Of a DNA stretch of 64,000 bases, positions 10,610-20,802 are shown piece by piece; the first letter of the stretch is position 1, and each line of letters starts with the position of its first letter. The position numbers and the translations under genes are program-made. Below the pieces are notes generated by a model, which was not told where the DNA came from, did no database searches, and saw nothing but the letters and a program-made list of their open reading frames with translations. The stretch is taken from assembly GCA_032622095.1 (NCBI GenBank), contig CP136066.1, forward strand, positions 185,480,716-185,544,715, in the 5' to 3' direction. The DNA is from Siphonodentalium dalli. Lineage: Eukaryota > Mollusca > Scaphopoda > Gadilida > Siphonodentaliidae.

Positions 10610-10714
10610 ATGGCGGCCACCACTGGTGTAGTCTCATACCTGGCTCAGACACTCCGCTCACTGTTCCGTCTAACTACACGACGTAACGTTGCGCCTCAGC
10701 GCAGTGGAGGCTGA
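10610..10714 (+). CDS. Small ORF, possible first exon
   Basis: AACATGGCGGCCACC is a good metazoan start context. The frame begins MAATTGVVSYLAQTLRSLFR, continues basic and hydroxylated (mitochondrial presequence-like: Arg-rich, no acid residues), and stops after 34 codons at TGA 10712-10714. The local GC content and CpGs are higher than the surroundings (10590-10800), as in a promoter or 5' exon. It could be the first coding exon of a gene that splices before the stop, a micropeptide, or chance. Confidence 0.25.
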   Translation: MAATTGVVSYLAQTLRSLFRLTTRRNVAPQRSGG

Positions 10715-10799
10715 GCGCTAGGAACGAGTCCACCACTGGGGCCCATAGGTCTGAATCGCCCGGATGTAAAAACATTTTTTTTCATGTTGACGGACTATA

Positions 10800-11640
10800 G
10801 AAATTACTGACGTCACAACTATACTTGCGTCGCTTACGTACCATAAACTTGAACAGCCTTTGGGTTGTGATAATCAATGTTAGCGTGTTCATAGGTTTTG
10901 GTAGTTTTATATACCTTTTTCATGAGAATGATATGACCGTTCTAGTAAATAAAATAACACGAAATCTTAAAACATTCTTTATTTGAACACACTTGTGCAA
11001 TTTATGTACTACACACGCTTTATATATAGTTCACAACATCAAGATATATATTACTTCCTTTTTTGAACACCACTCACTCCTTGACATGTGTATTTTGAAG
11101 AAGTAAATTTGTTTAAAACGTGCGTCTGTTACACATGTAGCCATTGCTTACATGTAGGTTGTACTCGATTGGGGCACCAGCTATACAGAGCCTATACCCT
11201 GGCTGTTTGATTACCCAGCTCGGAAAGTTCTCACAATCCAAATTGCATGGATCTGTTTACCTTGAATTCTTAAAATCTTCGTACGTGAACGTACTTATTG
11301 AATCTACAGGATGAGTGTTTACAACTTTACAATCATAATGACAAGTATATCTATTAACTAGAATTTTAACGCCGTGTTTATATCACAGTCAACACTAATT
11401 TAATATCCAACACAAATCGAATAGTATAATTATAACATGAACGAATATCTACTGATTTTATTGATGTTCGGTACATTATCAGATACTCTCAACAATGTTT
11501 TGATCGAGTTCGAAAACCGACCATGTCCGTGTATTGTCGGCAGAGTTACGATCCTTAATTAGTTAATTTATGTGAATGTCAACATTGTTATTGTTATTAT
11601 TAAGATTAATAAATTTTCAATCCAAGCCCATGATACGCGT
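10800..11640. other. No gene recognised
   Basis: AT-rich spacer. No element ends were found. Confidence 0.4.
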
Positions 11641-12361
11641 ATATACCTTACTCGTACTTATATTCGCGCAGTACTATTTTTCGCTCAGTTTTGAATTCGC
11701 GCACTTTATATCTGCGCGCCGTGCTGCGCGAATTTAAAACTGACAAAATATTTTCGTAAAAGTCTTTTATAATCTGATGGGAGTTTCAGTTCTTAGTCGT
11801 TCATTATATAAGATACGCATGCATGTATACTAAATGGCACATTTTGCGAAACTGTCCACCGAGTAGAAATTTTTTTATAAAGATGAGTGAATATGCATGC
11901 TCCAGACAATCATTCTGGTATTTAAATAGTTGAATGGACATGATTGAAATTAACTCAAATGAAGTAACAACATATAGTTGGGTAAAATTGAAATAATTAA
12001 CTCAGACTTATGACCACGGTGTCATTTCAGGGCTATGGATAATATTATGGAGATGTACACCTTGCGTCCGAAATGTGTGGAATATGCTAATATGTCTTAC
12101 AATCATCGAAGCATCGAAGATTTTACCGTGATTTATCGCTATGTGTTTAGATGGGTTTTGGCACATGCACATATAATGATATATACAATACAACGTTCCG
12201 CAATGTACATATAACTCATTAATATACTAGTATCCATCCTATTTTCCTGATGGTTTGGTGTAAACTTAGGAGACCTACTATTTTTCGCTCAGTTTTAAAT
12301 TCGCGCACCAATGGATGTGCGAAAAATAGCACTGCGCGAATTTGAATACGAGTAAGGTATA
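11641..12361. mobile_element. Non-autonomous TIR element, CTTACTCGTA family
   Basis: Left end TATACCTTACTCGTACTTAT, continuing ATTCGCGCAGTACTATTTTTCGC. The right end (12275-12361) read in reverse starts TATACCTTACTCGTATTCAA, then ATTCGCGCAGTGCTATTTTTCGC. The TIR is about 45 bp with TA at both tips. Both ends also carry a second internal inverted copy of the GCGCGAATT/TTTTTCGC motif. A smaller relative lies at 46033-46337. No coding frame. Confidence 0.75.
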
Positions 12362-12545
12362 GGTACCACAATGTCGACCCGCATGCTGTGAATTCTTATT
12401 TGACTTTATCGTCCCACTTTTATCTTCATTATAGGGGGACACAACTATATATACCGTTCCTGTAGAGATAGACTCATAGTTGAAGCGAAAGATCTAACCG
12501 GCTTTCTTAGTTTGAAGTGTAACCATAGCCGAAACCAATGCATCG

Positions 12546-14999
12546 ATGTTTTCGTGTGGGGTCTGTCTTCAAAAATGTTCCAGTCGACACTTTCTTCTGG
12601 AGCACATAAGGTCGCATACAGCCAAAGTGTCACCTAACATTACTGTCACAGAGAATCCTATAAACTCAGCTGCTGGTGAAAAACAAAATGTTGGTGCACA
12701 ATCATTTGTGTCACAATCACACCGGACACCTCTTGATTCGAGCAGTGGGCAAGAAGAAGAGGGCAAATTTAATATCTGTGAACAATATCCTAGTAAGCCA
12801 GGTAATACCACTGTGTGTGAAGTACCCATCGCCACAGAAAGGGTTTCAAGTCATCGACAGACGGGTAAGGTTGAATTTAATATATGCGACGAATTTCCCA
12901 GTAAGCCCGATTCTGCAGTTAATAGCTCACTACCATTCACATCAAAGATACCATTGACACATTTTGAATCAAACCGTCAACAGAAGAGAACGAGTGCATT
13001 TGGAGTTTGTGAAGAATTTCCTAGTGATCACGCAGTTATTGGTAGGGTGGGGACAACAACGAAAAGCGATTGCCAGTGTGGTCCATCTGAACAATCATCT
13101 TTGGACAAAGAGACGAAACAGCACATCGACGAGCAACCGTGCACCAACAAGAAACCATACACAGAGAAGAGACCATACACCAGGAGGAGATATCTTGATT
13201 GTAGTGTGTGCGGAGAATCGTTCAATCTCATTCGTGCTCTAGTTCTTCACCACAAGGCAAACCCCGACGATCATCATCACATTTGTGGCGTATGTGCCAA
13301 GTCTTTCACTTCAAAGAATGACTTAGATGTTCACAAAATATCATCTCACAAGGGTTCTCTCCGTCATAAGTGTGACCAATGTGGAAAGTCTTTTAAGAGT
13401 AGATTTCATCTTTATGATCACGAGAGAACCCACGACAAAGTTTGTTCACATGTGTGTGACGTCTGTGGTCGAGTGTACAAATTGGAGAAGTATCTTAAGA
13501 GACATCGACAGATTCATTTTAATCGTCATCATTGCCAATTTTGTGGGCGATCTTTTAAGGAACTCAGCACATTGAACACCCACTTAAGATTGCATATAAT
13601 AGAAAGACCATATGTGTGCAACAAGTGCCCAAAATCATACAAAACTAGAGCTGGTCTGAGAAGACACAGATATGATCATATCTCTAGTCGACCACACGCG
13701 TGCGAAAAGTGTGGGAAAACCTTCAGTACAAAGCAAATACTTGTTCGCCATTTGACGTTACATAGCGATGATCGGCCATATGTCTGTGAGGTATGTGGGA
13801 AATCGTTTAAGAATTCACATACATTAACGCGCCACAATAGAAGTCACACCAAAGAGGCGCGTTTTGTTTGTGATATATGTGGGAAAAGTTTATCTGACAG
13901 CGTTATTTTAAAAAATCACATGAGAAGACACTTCGGTGAACGCCCATTTACTTGTGACTCATGTGGAAAATCGTTCACAACTAAAAACAGTTTGAATGAA
14001 CACAAAAGATCCCACAGTGAAGACCGTCCATATACGTGCGACGTTTGTGGGAACTCGTTTAAATGGAGTGGAAATCTGCGATCTCATAAGACTACCCATA
14101 CTGTTGTCAGCCCATTTCAATGTGAGACATGTGGAGCGTCGTTCCGTAGAAAACGTGAGCTTAGACTACACGGCGAGCTTGTTCACAAGTGTAAGCTTTG
14201 TGGGATAACTGTCTCCGGGCAACTGAGCAAACATACATGTGAGGAGACTAATATTGATACTAATATAGCTGTTCCAATAAAATCCCACGACGACGATTGT
14301 TCACATGCGTGTGACGTCTGCGGTCGAGTGTACAAATCGGAGTACCTTAAGAGGCATCGACAGATTCATTTTAATCGTCATAAGTGCCAATTTTGTGGGC
14401 GATCTTTTAAGGAACTCAGCACATTTAACACTCACGTGAGAGTTCATACAATGGAAAGGCCATATGTGTGTGACCAGTGCCCAAAATCATTCAAAACTAA
14501 CGCTGGTCTAAAAAGTCACATATATGTTCATACCTCTAATCGACCACACGCGTGCGAAATATGTGAAAAAACCTTCAAGACAAAAGACAACCTTACTCGC
14601 CATTTAGCGTTACACAACGATGATCGGCCATATGTCTGTGACGTATGTAGAAAATCGTTTAAGACTTCAAGATTATTAGCGATTCACAACAAAAATCACA
14701 ACAGAAGTCACACCGGAAGTCACACCAAAGAGGCGCGTTTTGTTTGTGATATATGTGGGAAAAGTTTATCTGGCAGCACTGCTTTAAAAATTCACATGAG
14801 AATCCACTCTGGTGAACGCCCATTTACTTGTGAATCATGTGGAAAATCGTTCATAACTAAAGATAGTTTGAATGAACACAAAAGATCCCACAGTGAAGAC
14901 CGTCCATATACGTGCGATGTGTGTGGGAAGTCGTTTAAATGGACCGGAAATCTGCGATCGCATAAGACTACCCATACTGGTGTCAGCCCATTTCAATGA
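12546..14999 (+). CDS. C2H2 zinc-finger protein, about 21 fingers, intronless
   Basis: 817 residues. An isolated finger sits at the N-terminus (Cys4, Cys7, His20, His24). A linker (25-215) follows with three degenerate repeats of F-x2-C-[ED]-x-[FY]-PS at about 75, 111 and 152. A basic segment (200-215) leads into nearly continuous fingers from 219 to 810, typical C-x2-C-x12-H-x3-H, several with TGERP-like linkers (ERPF, DRPY). The finger at 219 has an irregular His spacing and the one at 549 is a short C-x2-C-x10-H-x-C. Fingers 304-547 and 589-810 are two copies of one block. Such proteins bind DNA in the nucleus; the target is unknown. ATG at 12546 is the first in frame after TGA 12513; a TTTCTTAG before it could be an acceptor. 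The stop replaces the first Cys of the next finger. Confidence 0.9.
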   Translation: MFSCGVCLQKCSSRHFLLEHIRSHTAKVSPNITVTENPINSAAGEKQNVGAQSFVSQSHRTPLDSSSGQEEEGKFNICEQYPSKPGNTTVCEVPIATERVSSHRQTGKVEFNICDEFPSKPDSAVNSSLPFTSKIPLTHFESNRQQKRTSAFGVCEEFPSDHAVIGRVGTTTKSDCQCGPSEQSSLDKETKQHIDEQPCTNKKPYTEKRPYTRRRYLDCSVCGESFNLIRALVLHHKANPDDHHHICGVCAKSFTSKNDLDVHKISSHKGSLRHKCDQCGKSFKSRFHLYDHERTHDKVCSHVCDVCGRVYKLEKYLKRHRQIHFNRHHCQFCGRSFKELSTLNTHLRLHIIERPYVCNKCPKSYKTRAGLRRHRYDHISSRPHACEKCGKTFSTKQILVRHLTLHSDDRPYVCEVCGKSFKNSHTLTRHNRSHTKEARFVCDICGKSLSDSVILKNHMRRHFGERPFTCDSCGKSFTTKNSLNEHKRSHSEDRPYTCDVCGNSFKWSGNLRSHKTTHTVVSPFQCETCGASFRRKRELRLHGELVHKCKLCGITVSGQLSKHTCEETNIDTNIAVPIKSHDDDCSHACDVCGRVYKSEYLKRHRQIHFNRHKCQFCGRSFKELSTFNTHVRVHTMERPYVCDQCPKSFKTNAGLKSHIYVHTSNRPHACEICEKTFKTKDNLTRHLALHNDDRPYVCDVCRKSFKTSRLLAIHNKNHNRSHTGSHTKEARFVCDICGKSLSGSTALKIHMRIHSGERPFTCESCGKSFITKDSLNEHKRSHSEDRPYTCDVCGKSFKWTGNLRSHKTTHTGVSPFQ

Positions 15000-15165
15000 G
15001 AGACTCGTGGAGCGTCGTTCCGTAGAAAATGTGAGCTTAGACTACACGATGACCTTGTTCACACGTGTAAGCTTTGTGGGATAACTATGCCTGGGCAACT
15101 GAGCAAACATACATGTGAGGAGACTAATTTGGAAACTAATATAGCTGTTCCAAAAACATAAGGGT
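13441..15165 (+). repeat. Two-copy tandem duplication inside the zinc-finger gene
   Basis: Unit 1 begins TTTGTTCACATGTGTGTGAC (about 13439), unit 2 TTGTTCACATGCGTGTGACG (about 14298), offset about 858 bp. Both units end with AAGCTTTGTGGGATAACT and GAGCAAACATACATGTGAGG (14190-14245 and 15068-15123). Unit 2 has lost one codon near its start and gained about six codons around residues 719-726. The copies are very similar, so the duplication is recent relative to the finger array. Confidence 0.9.
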
Positions 15166-15500
15166 AACTCCAATGCTTGTGAATTTTGTAGGAAATCATT
15201 TAAGAATTCAAGCTCATTACACAGTGTGGTGTGTGTGTGTGTGAGATATACGTGACAACGCCCATTTGCGTGTGAGTTATGTGGGTTTGCGTACAAAACT
15301 CAAATTCGATCGAACGGTCACATAGCAAATGATGTCCACATACGTGCGACGTTTGTCAGAACTCGTTCAAATTGTCCGAATATCTGCGACCACACGAGAC
15401 TATACCGGTGTCTAACCATTTGAATGCGAGATGTGATGGAAGGACGTTTCGTCTGAAATCTCAACTCGCATACGAATATTGTTCACAAGTGTGTCCGTGG
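15000..15500 (+). pseudogene. Decayed C2H2 fingers downstream of the stop
   Basis: Reading straight on in frame gives ETRGASFRRK..., then CKLCGIT...SKHTC, then a TAA near 15160. Further on, in shifting frames, are ACEFCRKSFKNSSSL, FACELCGFAYKTQ, HTCDVCQNSFKLSEYL and a mutated FECEM with a stop in the knuckle. A (GT)n run at 15225-15243 interrupts one finger. In the duplicated block the finger after the stop lost both zinc Cys (TGT to TGA and TGT to CGT). This is the former C-terminus or a third, older unit. Confidence 0.8.
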
Positions 15501-16150
15501 TAAAGCTAAGCTGTGTTAAATTTGTGAGTTGACTGCCTCTAGTACTTGAACAAGTATATAGTGACTTGTACAGCCTCTCCCGAATATCAATATTTATAAG
15601 CCTTGTCGCTTCTATGGTAAAACATTTCGCGCAGTCCTATCTGAATGGTCATGGTCTCATCGATGTTGAGGTGTGGTGGCAAGAATACAATTTCACCACT
15701 CAGATATTGTAAAATATAGGATTTCGTGTATCAGTTCCATTTGCACTACTCTATACTCTATAGTACATATAACCACATACATCAGGAGAAAAATATCAGA
15801 TAAATCAATTGTACACTATACTCGGGTAGGAGCATGAGGGAACGTGCATATTAGCTGAGGGGTTTATATTTTTAGTACAGTTTAAAAAAAAATAAAAACT
15901 CGACTATTGAGTGGCCGTTGGCGTGCAGGAGGGCAGCAACAAACCTATATAACAGAGCCGTTTATTGGTGGGCTTCGACCTTTTTTGGTAAATCCCCCCC
16001 CCCCCCCCAGTAATAAACCCCCTATAATAAACACCAAAATAACCACCCCTCACCTCCCCCCATAATAATCCCCCGTAATTGATTTGATAATTTCCAGGCA
16101 TTTTTAGAATCACTTCTAAATGGGAGCTATCGAATTCGAATAATTTTGTA
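15501..16150. other. 3' flank of zinc-finger gene, C-rich runs
   Basis: No gene recognised. AATAAA-like sequence occurs within an A-run near 15885, a possible polyadenylation signal but weak. C-runs occur at 15988-16008 and 16050-16058. Confidence 0.4.
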
Positions 16151-16640
16151 TGAAAATACATGGCCGCCGGCAGCCATTTTTCTCGTTGCATAACTAAATC
16201 CTTTGGTGCACACTAGAGACCACATCCCTCATCCGATCGTCACCAAACTTCTTATGGATGTTCGGGGTAACGTCTAGATGGTAGTAGATGGGAGCCCCTA
16301 TTTTGACCGAAATTCCTTGAAAAAACGTGGTCGACAGCGGCCATCTTAAAATCCCTACAGACCACATCCCTTATCCGATCAACACTGAACTCCATATGTA
16401 TCTTCGGGCGATACAACATGGCCGTCCGCAGCTATCTTGGATTTCAAATTTTAATCCATGTTTCTGAACCGATCGAACAATTGTTGTCCAGACGCAATGT
16501 ATTCTGCCCAGATGGAGGCTATCGCAAAGAAATCCCCGAATACCCCCGGCGAAGTGGAGCACATCAGCTAGTTTGTTAATAAAGATGACTTCCAGTGGCC
16601 ATCTTGGAATTTACTCTTTGTATGATTAAATCGGGGTCTC
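16151..16640 (+). repeat. Degenerate 'GGCCATCTTGGATT' repeat, about 170-bp unit
   Basis: Repeated phrases: ACATGGCCGCC, CAGCCAT, CTTGGATTT, TAAATCCTTTGG, GACCACATCCCTCATCCGAT, CACCAAACTTC. About three decayed units. The same family occurs at 22540-22990 and 43099-44260. Function unknown; no conserved frame. Confidence 0.75.
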
Positions 16641-16845
16641 ATTTTAATTTACGGATATAATTTTAATTCACTCGTGACATTGCGGAAGGACATAACACGT
16701 GTATCCTGCGCTATAGCACTCGTGTCGTATCAACAAACACTAAACACTGGTATATATTGTACTTGGGTTGGGCTAATGAAACAGATTTGATCAATTTGAT
16801 TCACAAAGAGTCGTAAGGGTACATTACAAAAGCAATGTGCCGTGA

Positions 16846-17029
16846 TACAGTAATGCCCTAATTAATCGACTTCTCAACCACAGCAGAAATATGGGTAACT
16901 GTTCGGGATTTGATAAAAAATATGGCTTGTTGCCATTCATCAGAAAGCTCTCACGTACAGACATGTACGTAATGTCCTAAATAATCAACTGTGATTAAGA
17001 AGTCGATTATTCAGTAGAGCATTACTGTA
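16846..17029. mobile_element. Foldback MITE, TACAGTAATGCCC family
   Basis: TACAGTAATGCCCTAATTAA at the left, complement AGAGCATTACTGTA at the right, TA at both tips. Inside the left arm are ATGGGTAACTGTTCGGGATT and GGCTTGTTGCCATTCATCAG. A TA tip fits Tc1/mariner-type targeting. Other copies: 44756-44935, 46807-46918, 63579-63800. Confidence 0.75.
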
Positions 17030-17210
17030 GATGATGTACCAGGTAAGTGGTAGATTATAATAAAACATATCACTAGGATTTCATGTAGTGACATACGATT
17101 ATCATTTGAACACCATACGTGACTAACCTGCATGGGTAACTTGTAGCCGAAAACAATGTGACAAACAGAGAATATTGGTAAACATTTAAACAGAGAATAT
17201 TGGTCAACAT

Positions 17211-17737
17211 TTAAAGATGGATTATCTCTTTAAATAACAAAATTTAAATAGTTGCGTGGGTATAAAATAATAGATATGAACTGAAGACCCATGTCCGGAA
17301 AAGCTTCTATCAATTATTGTTGATTTATTTCGAATATTAAATCGGGACCGTTTATGTTACTATTTTTAGAACAGACCATTCGGATGATACCATATTGCGA
17401 CATAGAACACTGGGCTGTTCCTATGGCTACGCACCGAAAGTCAAATGTCCCAGATTGATTGTTTGTATTGTTTTGTTGCACATATATAAGCGATAATGAG
17501 TATAATTAACGTTTATTTGTGACAAAATTGTACAATTAAATATCTGGTCTCTGTTAACAGTAACCACTATTGTTCGTTAGCTGAACAAACACACCTTTTT
17601 ATACCAGAAAATATTCGAAATAAAATGAATATTAATCGATAGAAGCATTTCCGGACAGGAGTCTTCGATTCAAATCTAATATTTTATACCCCGGTATCTA
17701 TATAATACATGTTTACAAAGAGATAATCCACCTTTAA
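17211..17737. mobile_element. TTAA-ended TIR element, about 130-bp TIRs
   Basis: Left TTAAAGATGGATTATCTCTT; right, in reverse, TTAAAGGTGGATTATCTCTT. Similarity continues inward, including TATGAACTGAAGACCC/TTCCGGA.. motifs (17270-17320 versus 17630-17680) and TTATTTCGAATATT at the inner ends. It is inserted in a short tandem array: AAACAGAGAATATTGGTAAAC-type units of about 27 bp lie at 17163-17214 and again at 17738-17772. No coding frame. Confidence 0.75.
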
Positions 17738-17860
17738 ACATTTAAACAGAGAATATTGGTAAACATTTACTACAGTTGGAGATTGTATGCTAGCTATTTC
17801 ATCTGGAATTACACGAAGTTAGCTTTAAACTATCTGGCAAGAATCAATAATGCAATCACT

Positions 17861-18750
17861 CTTTAATAAATAATCCTACCCTTATTCCATTCAATTAACC
17901 AATTCTATAAATTGTGATATTAAACGTTCGTTTCATAAACTAGAAATAGTGCCAGGTCATCACCTCTGACTTCCGGTTTGGCGTTTGTTTACATTCCGTA
18001 CTCGATGTCCAAAATACTATGGCTTCCATAACTTTAATGAATGAAGAGTTCGAAATGTATTTAATTAAATATACGCCATTAAATGCTGGAACGGATCTGT
18101 ATCTAAATGGCAAACAATGCATGGTTCCGCGAAACGTCATCGCATGCCTTATAGAAGCCGATGTTAGTTTCCACGTCCAATTTGTTGATTTAAGTATGTT
18201 TTATCGAGGTTATGGATCAACTCGTCCCCAGTTTATAGCGTAATTTACAAAACTCGTCGAGTAAATTAGATCTGGACCTCGCCAAAGGCTATGCCCAGAC
18301 CTACTAGACTAATTTTATAAATTCCGCTATAAACTTGGGAATCGTTGTAGTTCCCGTATATATCAAGTTCCATAACATCTTTTATTACACGCTTGTTCCT
18401 AGTAGTACGGTGTTATTGCTGTTCCATATTTACAAATCCGTATGGAACGTATATTCCATACGCATCTCGTTGACGTAAAATGACGTATATGACGTTCGAA
18501 TCAACCATGACACTGGAACTATTTAAATAAAAGAATCATCACAAATGACAAACACGCCCTATATGAGCCTAAATAAACCTTCTAATCCTGTATTTTTAAT
18601 GCACGGATTCTATGACGCGAAGCGTGTAATAACAGAACGACACGATGTGTAAATGGGTTTGTCGATAAAGCCATTTACACATCGTGTCGTTCTGTGTATT
18701 TACAGAATGGGTTTATTGAATGGAATAAGGGTAGGATCATGTAATAAAAG
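17861..18750. mobile_element. TIR element with a small ORF
   Basis: Left CTTTAATAAATAATCCTACC then CTTATTCCATTCAATTAACC; right, in reverse, CTTTTATTACATGATCCTAC then CCTTATTCCATTCAATAAACC. The imperfect TIR is about 60 bp. Internal hairpins: 18224-18345 (GTTTATAGCG paired with CGCTATAAAC) and 18632-18695 (25-bp perfect arms). It contains the 74-codon frame at 18019. Confidence 0.65.
18019..18243 (+). CDS. Unrecognised 74-aa ORF inside a TIR element
   Basis: Begins MASITLMNEEFEMYLIKYTP and continues with mixed hydrophobic and polar composition typical of a folded domain, no transmembrane segment, one Cys pair far apart. The start ATGGC is preceded by an A-rich sequence. A donor-like TTTAAGTATGT near 18195 would truncate it after VDL. 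Stop TAA 18241-18243. It overlaps the hairpin arm at 18224 at its 3' end. I do not recognise it. It may be an exon left from the element's transposase or a captured host exon. Confidence 0.3.
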   Translation: MASITLMNEEFEMYLIKYTPLNAGTDLYLNGKQCMVPRNVIACLIEADVSFHVQFVDLSMFYRGYGSTRPQFIA

Positions 18751-18969
18751 GATATATGTAATGGCTTATGTAATGGTATAATAGGGGTTCCATGTGATAT
18801 AAACATATTCATCACCGCCTCACAGATAGACATAACTTGTTATTGGAATTGGAAATGAGTTTCACTAGATTTTTAAATCGATATGATATAATTTATAATA
18901 AATACACTTAGGGGTTTCTTCACATAAAGCAGTTAAAATAGAGCGAAGCGGAAAGACTTCTATTGACTA

Positions 18970-19172
18970 TTTTCTTCGCCAAATGCTTCATATAAGGATT
19001 AACTGTCATGTGGACTGTTTTTATGGAGATGTAACCGTGTGGTAGGTGGACATAACTTGTGTAAAACCCAAAGGATTTTACATACAAGTTATGACCACTT
19101 ACCTCACGGTTACATCTCCATAAAAATAGTCCACATGACAATTAATCCTTATATTTATATACATTTAGCGAA
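18970..19172. mobile_element. Near-perfect foldback, 203 bp
   Basis: Arms start CTTCGCCAAATGCTTCATAT on the left and its imperfect complement on the right (19140-19172). The longest clean pairing covers ATGGAGATGTAACCGTG and GTCATGTGGACTGTTTTTAT. The loop is about GTGTAAAACCCAAAGGATTT. No coding content beyond a spurious frame. Confidence 0.7.
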
Positions 19173-19955
19173 AAAGCCACTTTTGTAAATGTATTTAAAT
19201 CGAAAAGTGTATCGCGACAAAAACAGCCCAAAATACCCAATAGCACCCTTGGCAAAAGTTAATAGGAACAATTTCTCTTCAAATTGAAACCCGATGATGT
19301 ATTAAGTCAATCCTGCGCGAGTCCAAATGCGCCCAAAACATTACGCGTTCGTCTTTCCAAACCCAATGACGTATCGATGGTGTTATGAGCTTGGTGTTAT
19401 GAGGCGTTGCGCATTCACCGAGAAATAACTGCAACTAGCCACGTGGGCGCCGACCAATCAGAATGCTGGATTTAGTGATAATAACACTTAGTATGTAAAT
19501 ATATTCTAGTGAGCATTAACATAAACCAATACACAGTAACATATTTTCTTCTTTTTTATTACCATGTTGGAATAATCGTTGTATGGTTGGTTAGTAAACT
19601 AAACTTTTAACCATGTCTATAATAAATACTCATTGACGAGTAGTTCCCTTAGAAAATATTCAGATAATAAGTTCAACAAGTCGTGCGCTGAAAATGTTAT
19701 CTGGACATTTCCCACCCATGAATATGGACCATTCTTCTCTTGTATTATATGTTTTCTGTCTGTCGTTTGATTGTATTACCCGAACAACCCTCCAAATAAA
19801 TAATAGACAGTTCCAATGAATACTTGTATAACTGAATGGGAGAATCCATTTATTGTAGAAAGTATTAAATTGCTGTTGCCTAAAATGCACTTCGCGACGA
19901 TATCGCTAAGTATTAAAATTATTACGGTTTATATCATATTTACCGCACATCGTTC
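19173..19955. other. No gene; carries a dispersed repeat
   Basis: 19623-19660 (TACTCATTGACGAGTAGTTC) and 19783-19803 (CCCTCCAAATAAATAATAGA) recur at 44675-44755 as TACTCAGTGACAAGTAGTTC and CCCTCCAAATGAATAATAGA, with about 125 bp more between them in the first copy. Confidence 0.5.
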
Positions 19956-20106
19956 CAAGCCTTGACATAGTGTGTCTGGCATTTGCAGAATGAGGTTCCC
20001 AGAGGGTGAATTTAATGATGCGACACCGCATAGCGGGCTAGCATCAACAAATTCACCATATGGGGACCTCATTCTGCAAATGACAGACACCCTATTTCAA
20101 GGCTTG
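19956..20106. mobile_element. Foldback MITE, GGGGACCT family, complete copy
   Basis: Left arm CAAGCCTTGACATAGTGTGT, then GCATTTGCAGAATGAGGTTC; right arm GGGGACCTCATTCTGCAAAT, then GACAGACACCC..CAAGGCTTG. Arms of about 70 bp, loop near GATGCGACACCGCATAGCGG. It explains the fragments at 1081, 1535, 1775 and 2320. Confidence 0.75.
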
Positions 20107-20802
20107 CATCGCTCCATGAATGTAATACTGATAAGAGGCGTGTTATCTCGACGAAAGGTTTCTTCATCACATACTTTTTAGATAATGGCAACAAATTTAA
20201 ATGTGTATTGGATATCAGCAGTGTTGTGTTCTTATCGCTACCAGAACACGTTTGTGTTAAGGTGGATGATGAGCTCACAAAGTTTCTACCCTCACCAACA
20301 GCTCATTTCCTCAAAGCTGGACATTTTAAATGCATTTATGTCTGAAAACGAGACGAGTCCCATCGGCGCCACCTCAAGAAAGTTATGTTCTTGGAAATCA
20401 GAACGATCACGTCGATAGAAGTATATGCTTGAGAGAGATCCCTTTGCTGCAGCTTTAGTTTTCCAATGAACAAATGGAGACCAGACAGAACTTATATTCT
20501 CATCCAATATATATTTGGTTCAGTCTACGGTGTGCGTGACATACGTGGATATTCACTGAGGTATTATTTGACGGAAAGTGGGTTACCTGTACTCAGCACG
20601 GTGAGTTTTATTTTAATATTTTAGTAATTATATGCCTATATAAGTTCTTCGAAGTAAAACATACCTTGTTCTATTCAGCGCAGGAATTCCTATTTTGTTC
20701 TAATTCTGATCAAAGCGGAAATAAAAAAGGCCTGATTTTAGAATTTCAATATCTCGGTATTTATATAATTGGTGACGGCATAATATCAGATAAACAGTCA
20801 AA
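20107..20802. other. No gene recognised
   Basis: Short frames only. Confidence 0.35.

Noticed and set aside
12569-12835. Antisense and shifted frames inside the zinc-finger gene
   Set aside because: Shadows of the 817-residue frame.
19660-19890. 76-codon minus frame
   Set aside because: Overlaps a dispersed repeat shared with 44675-44755, where the frame is not kept.
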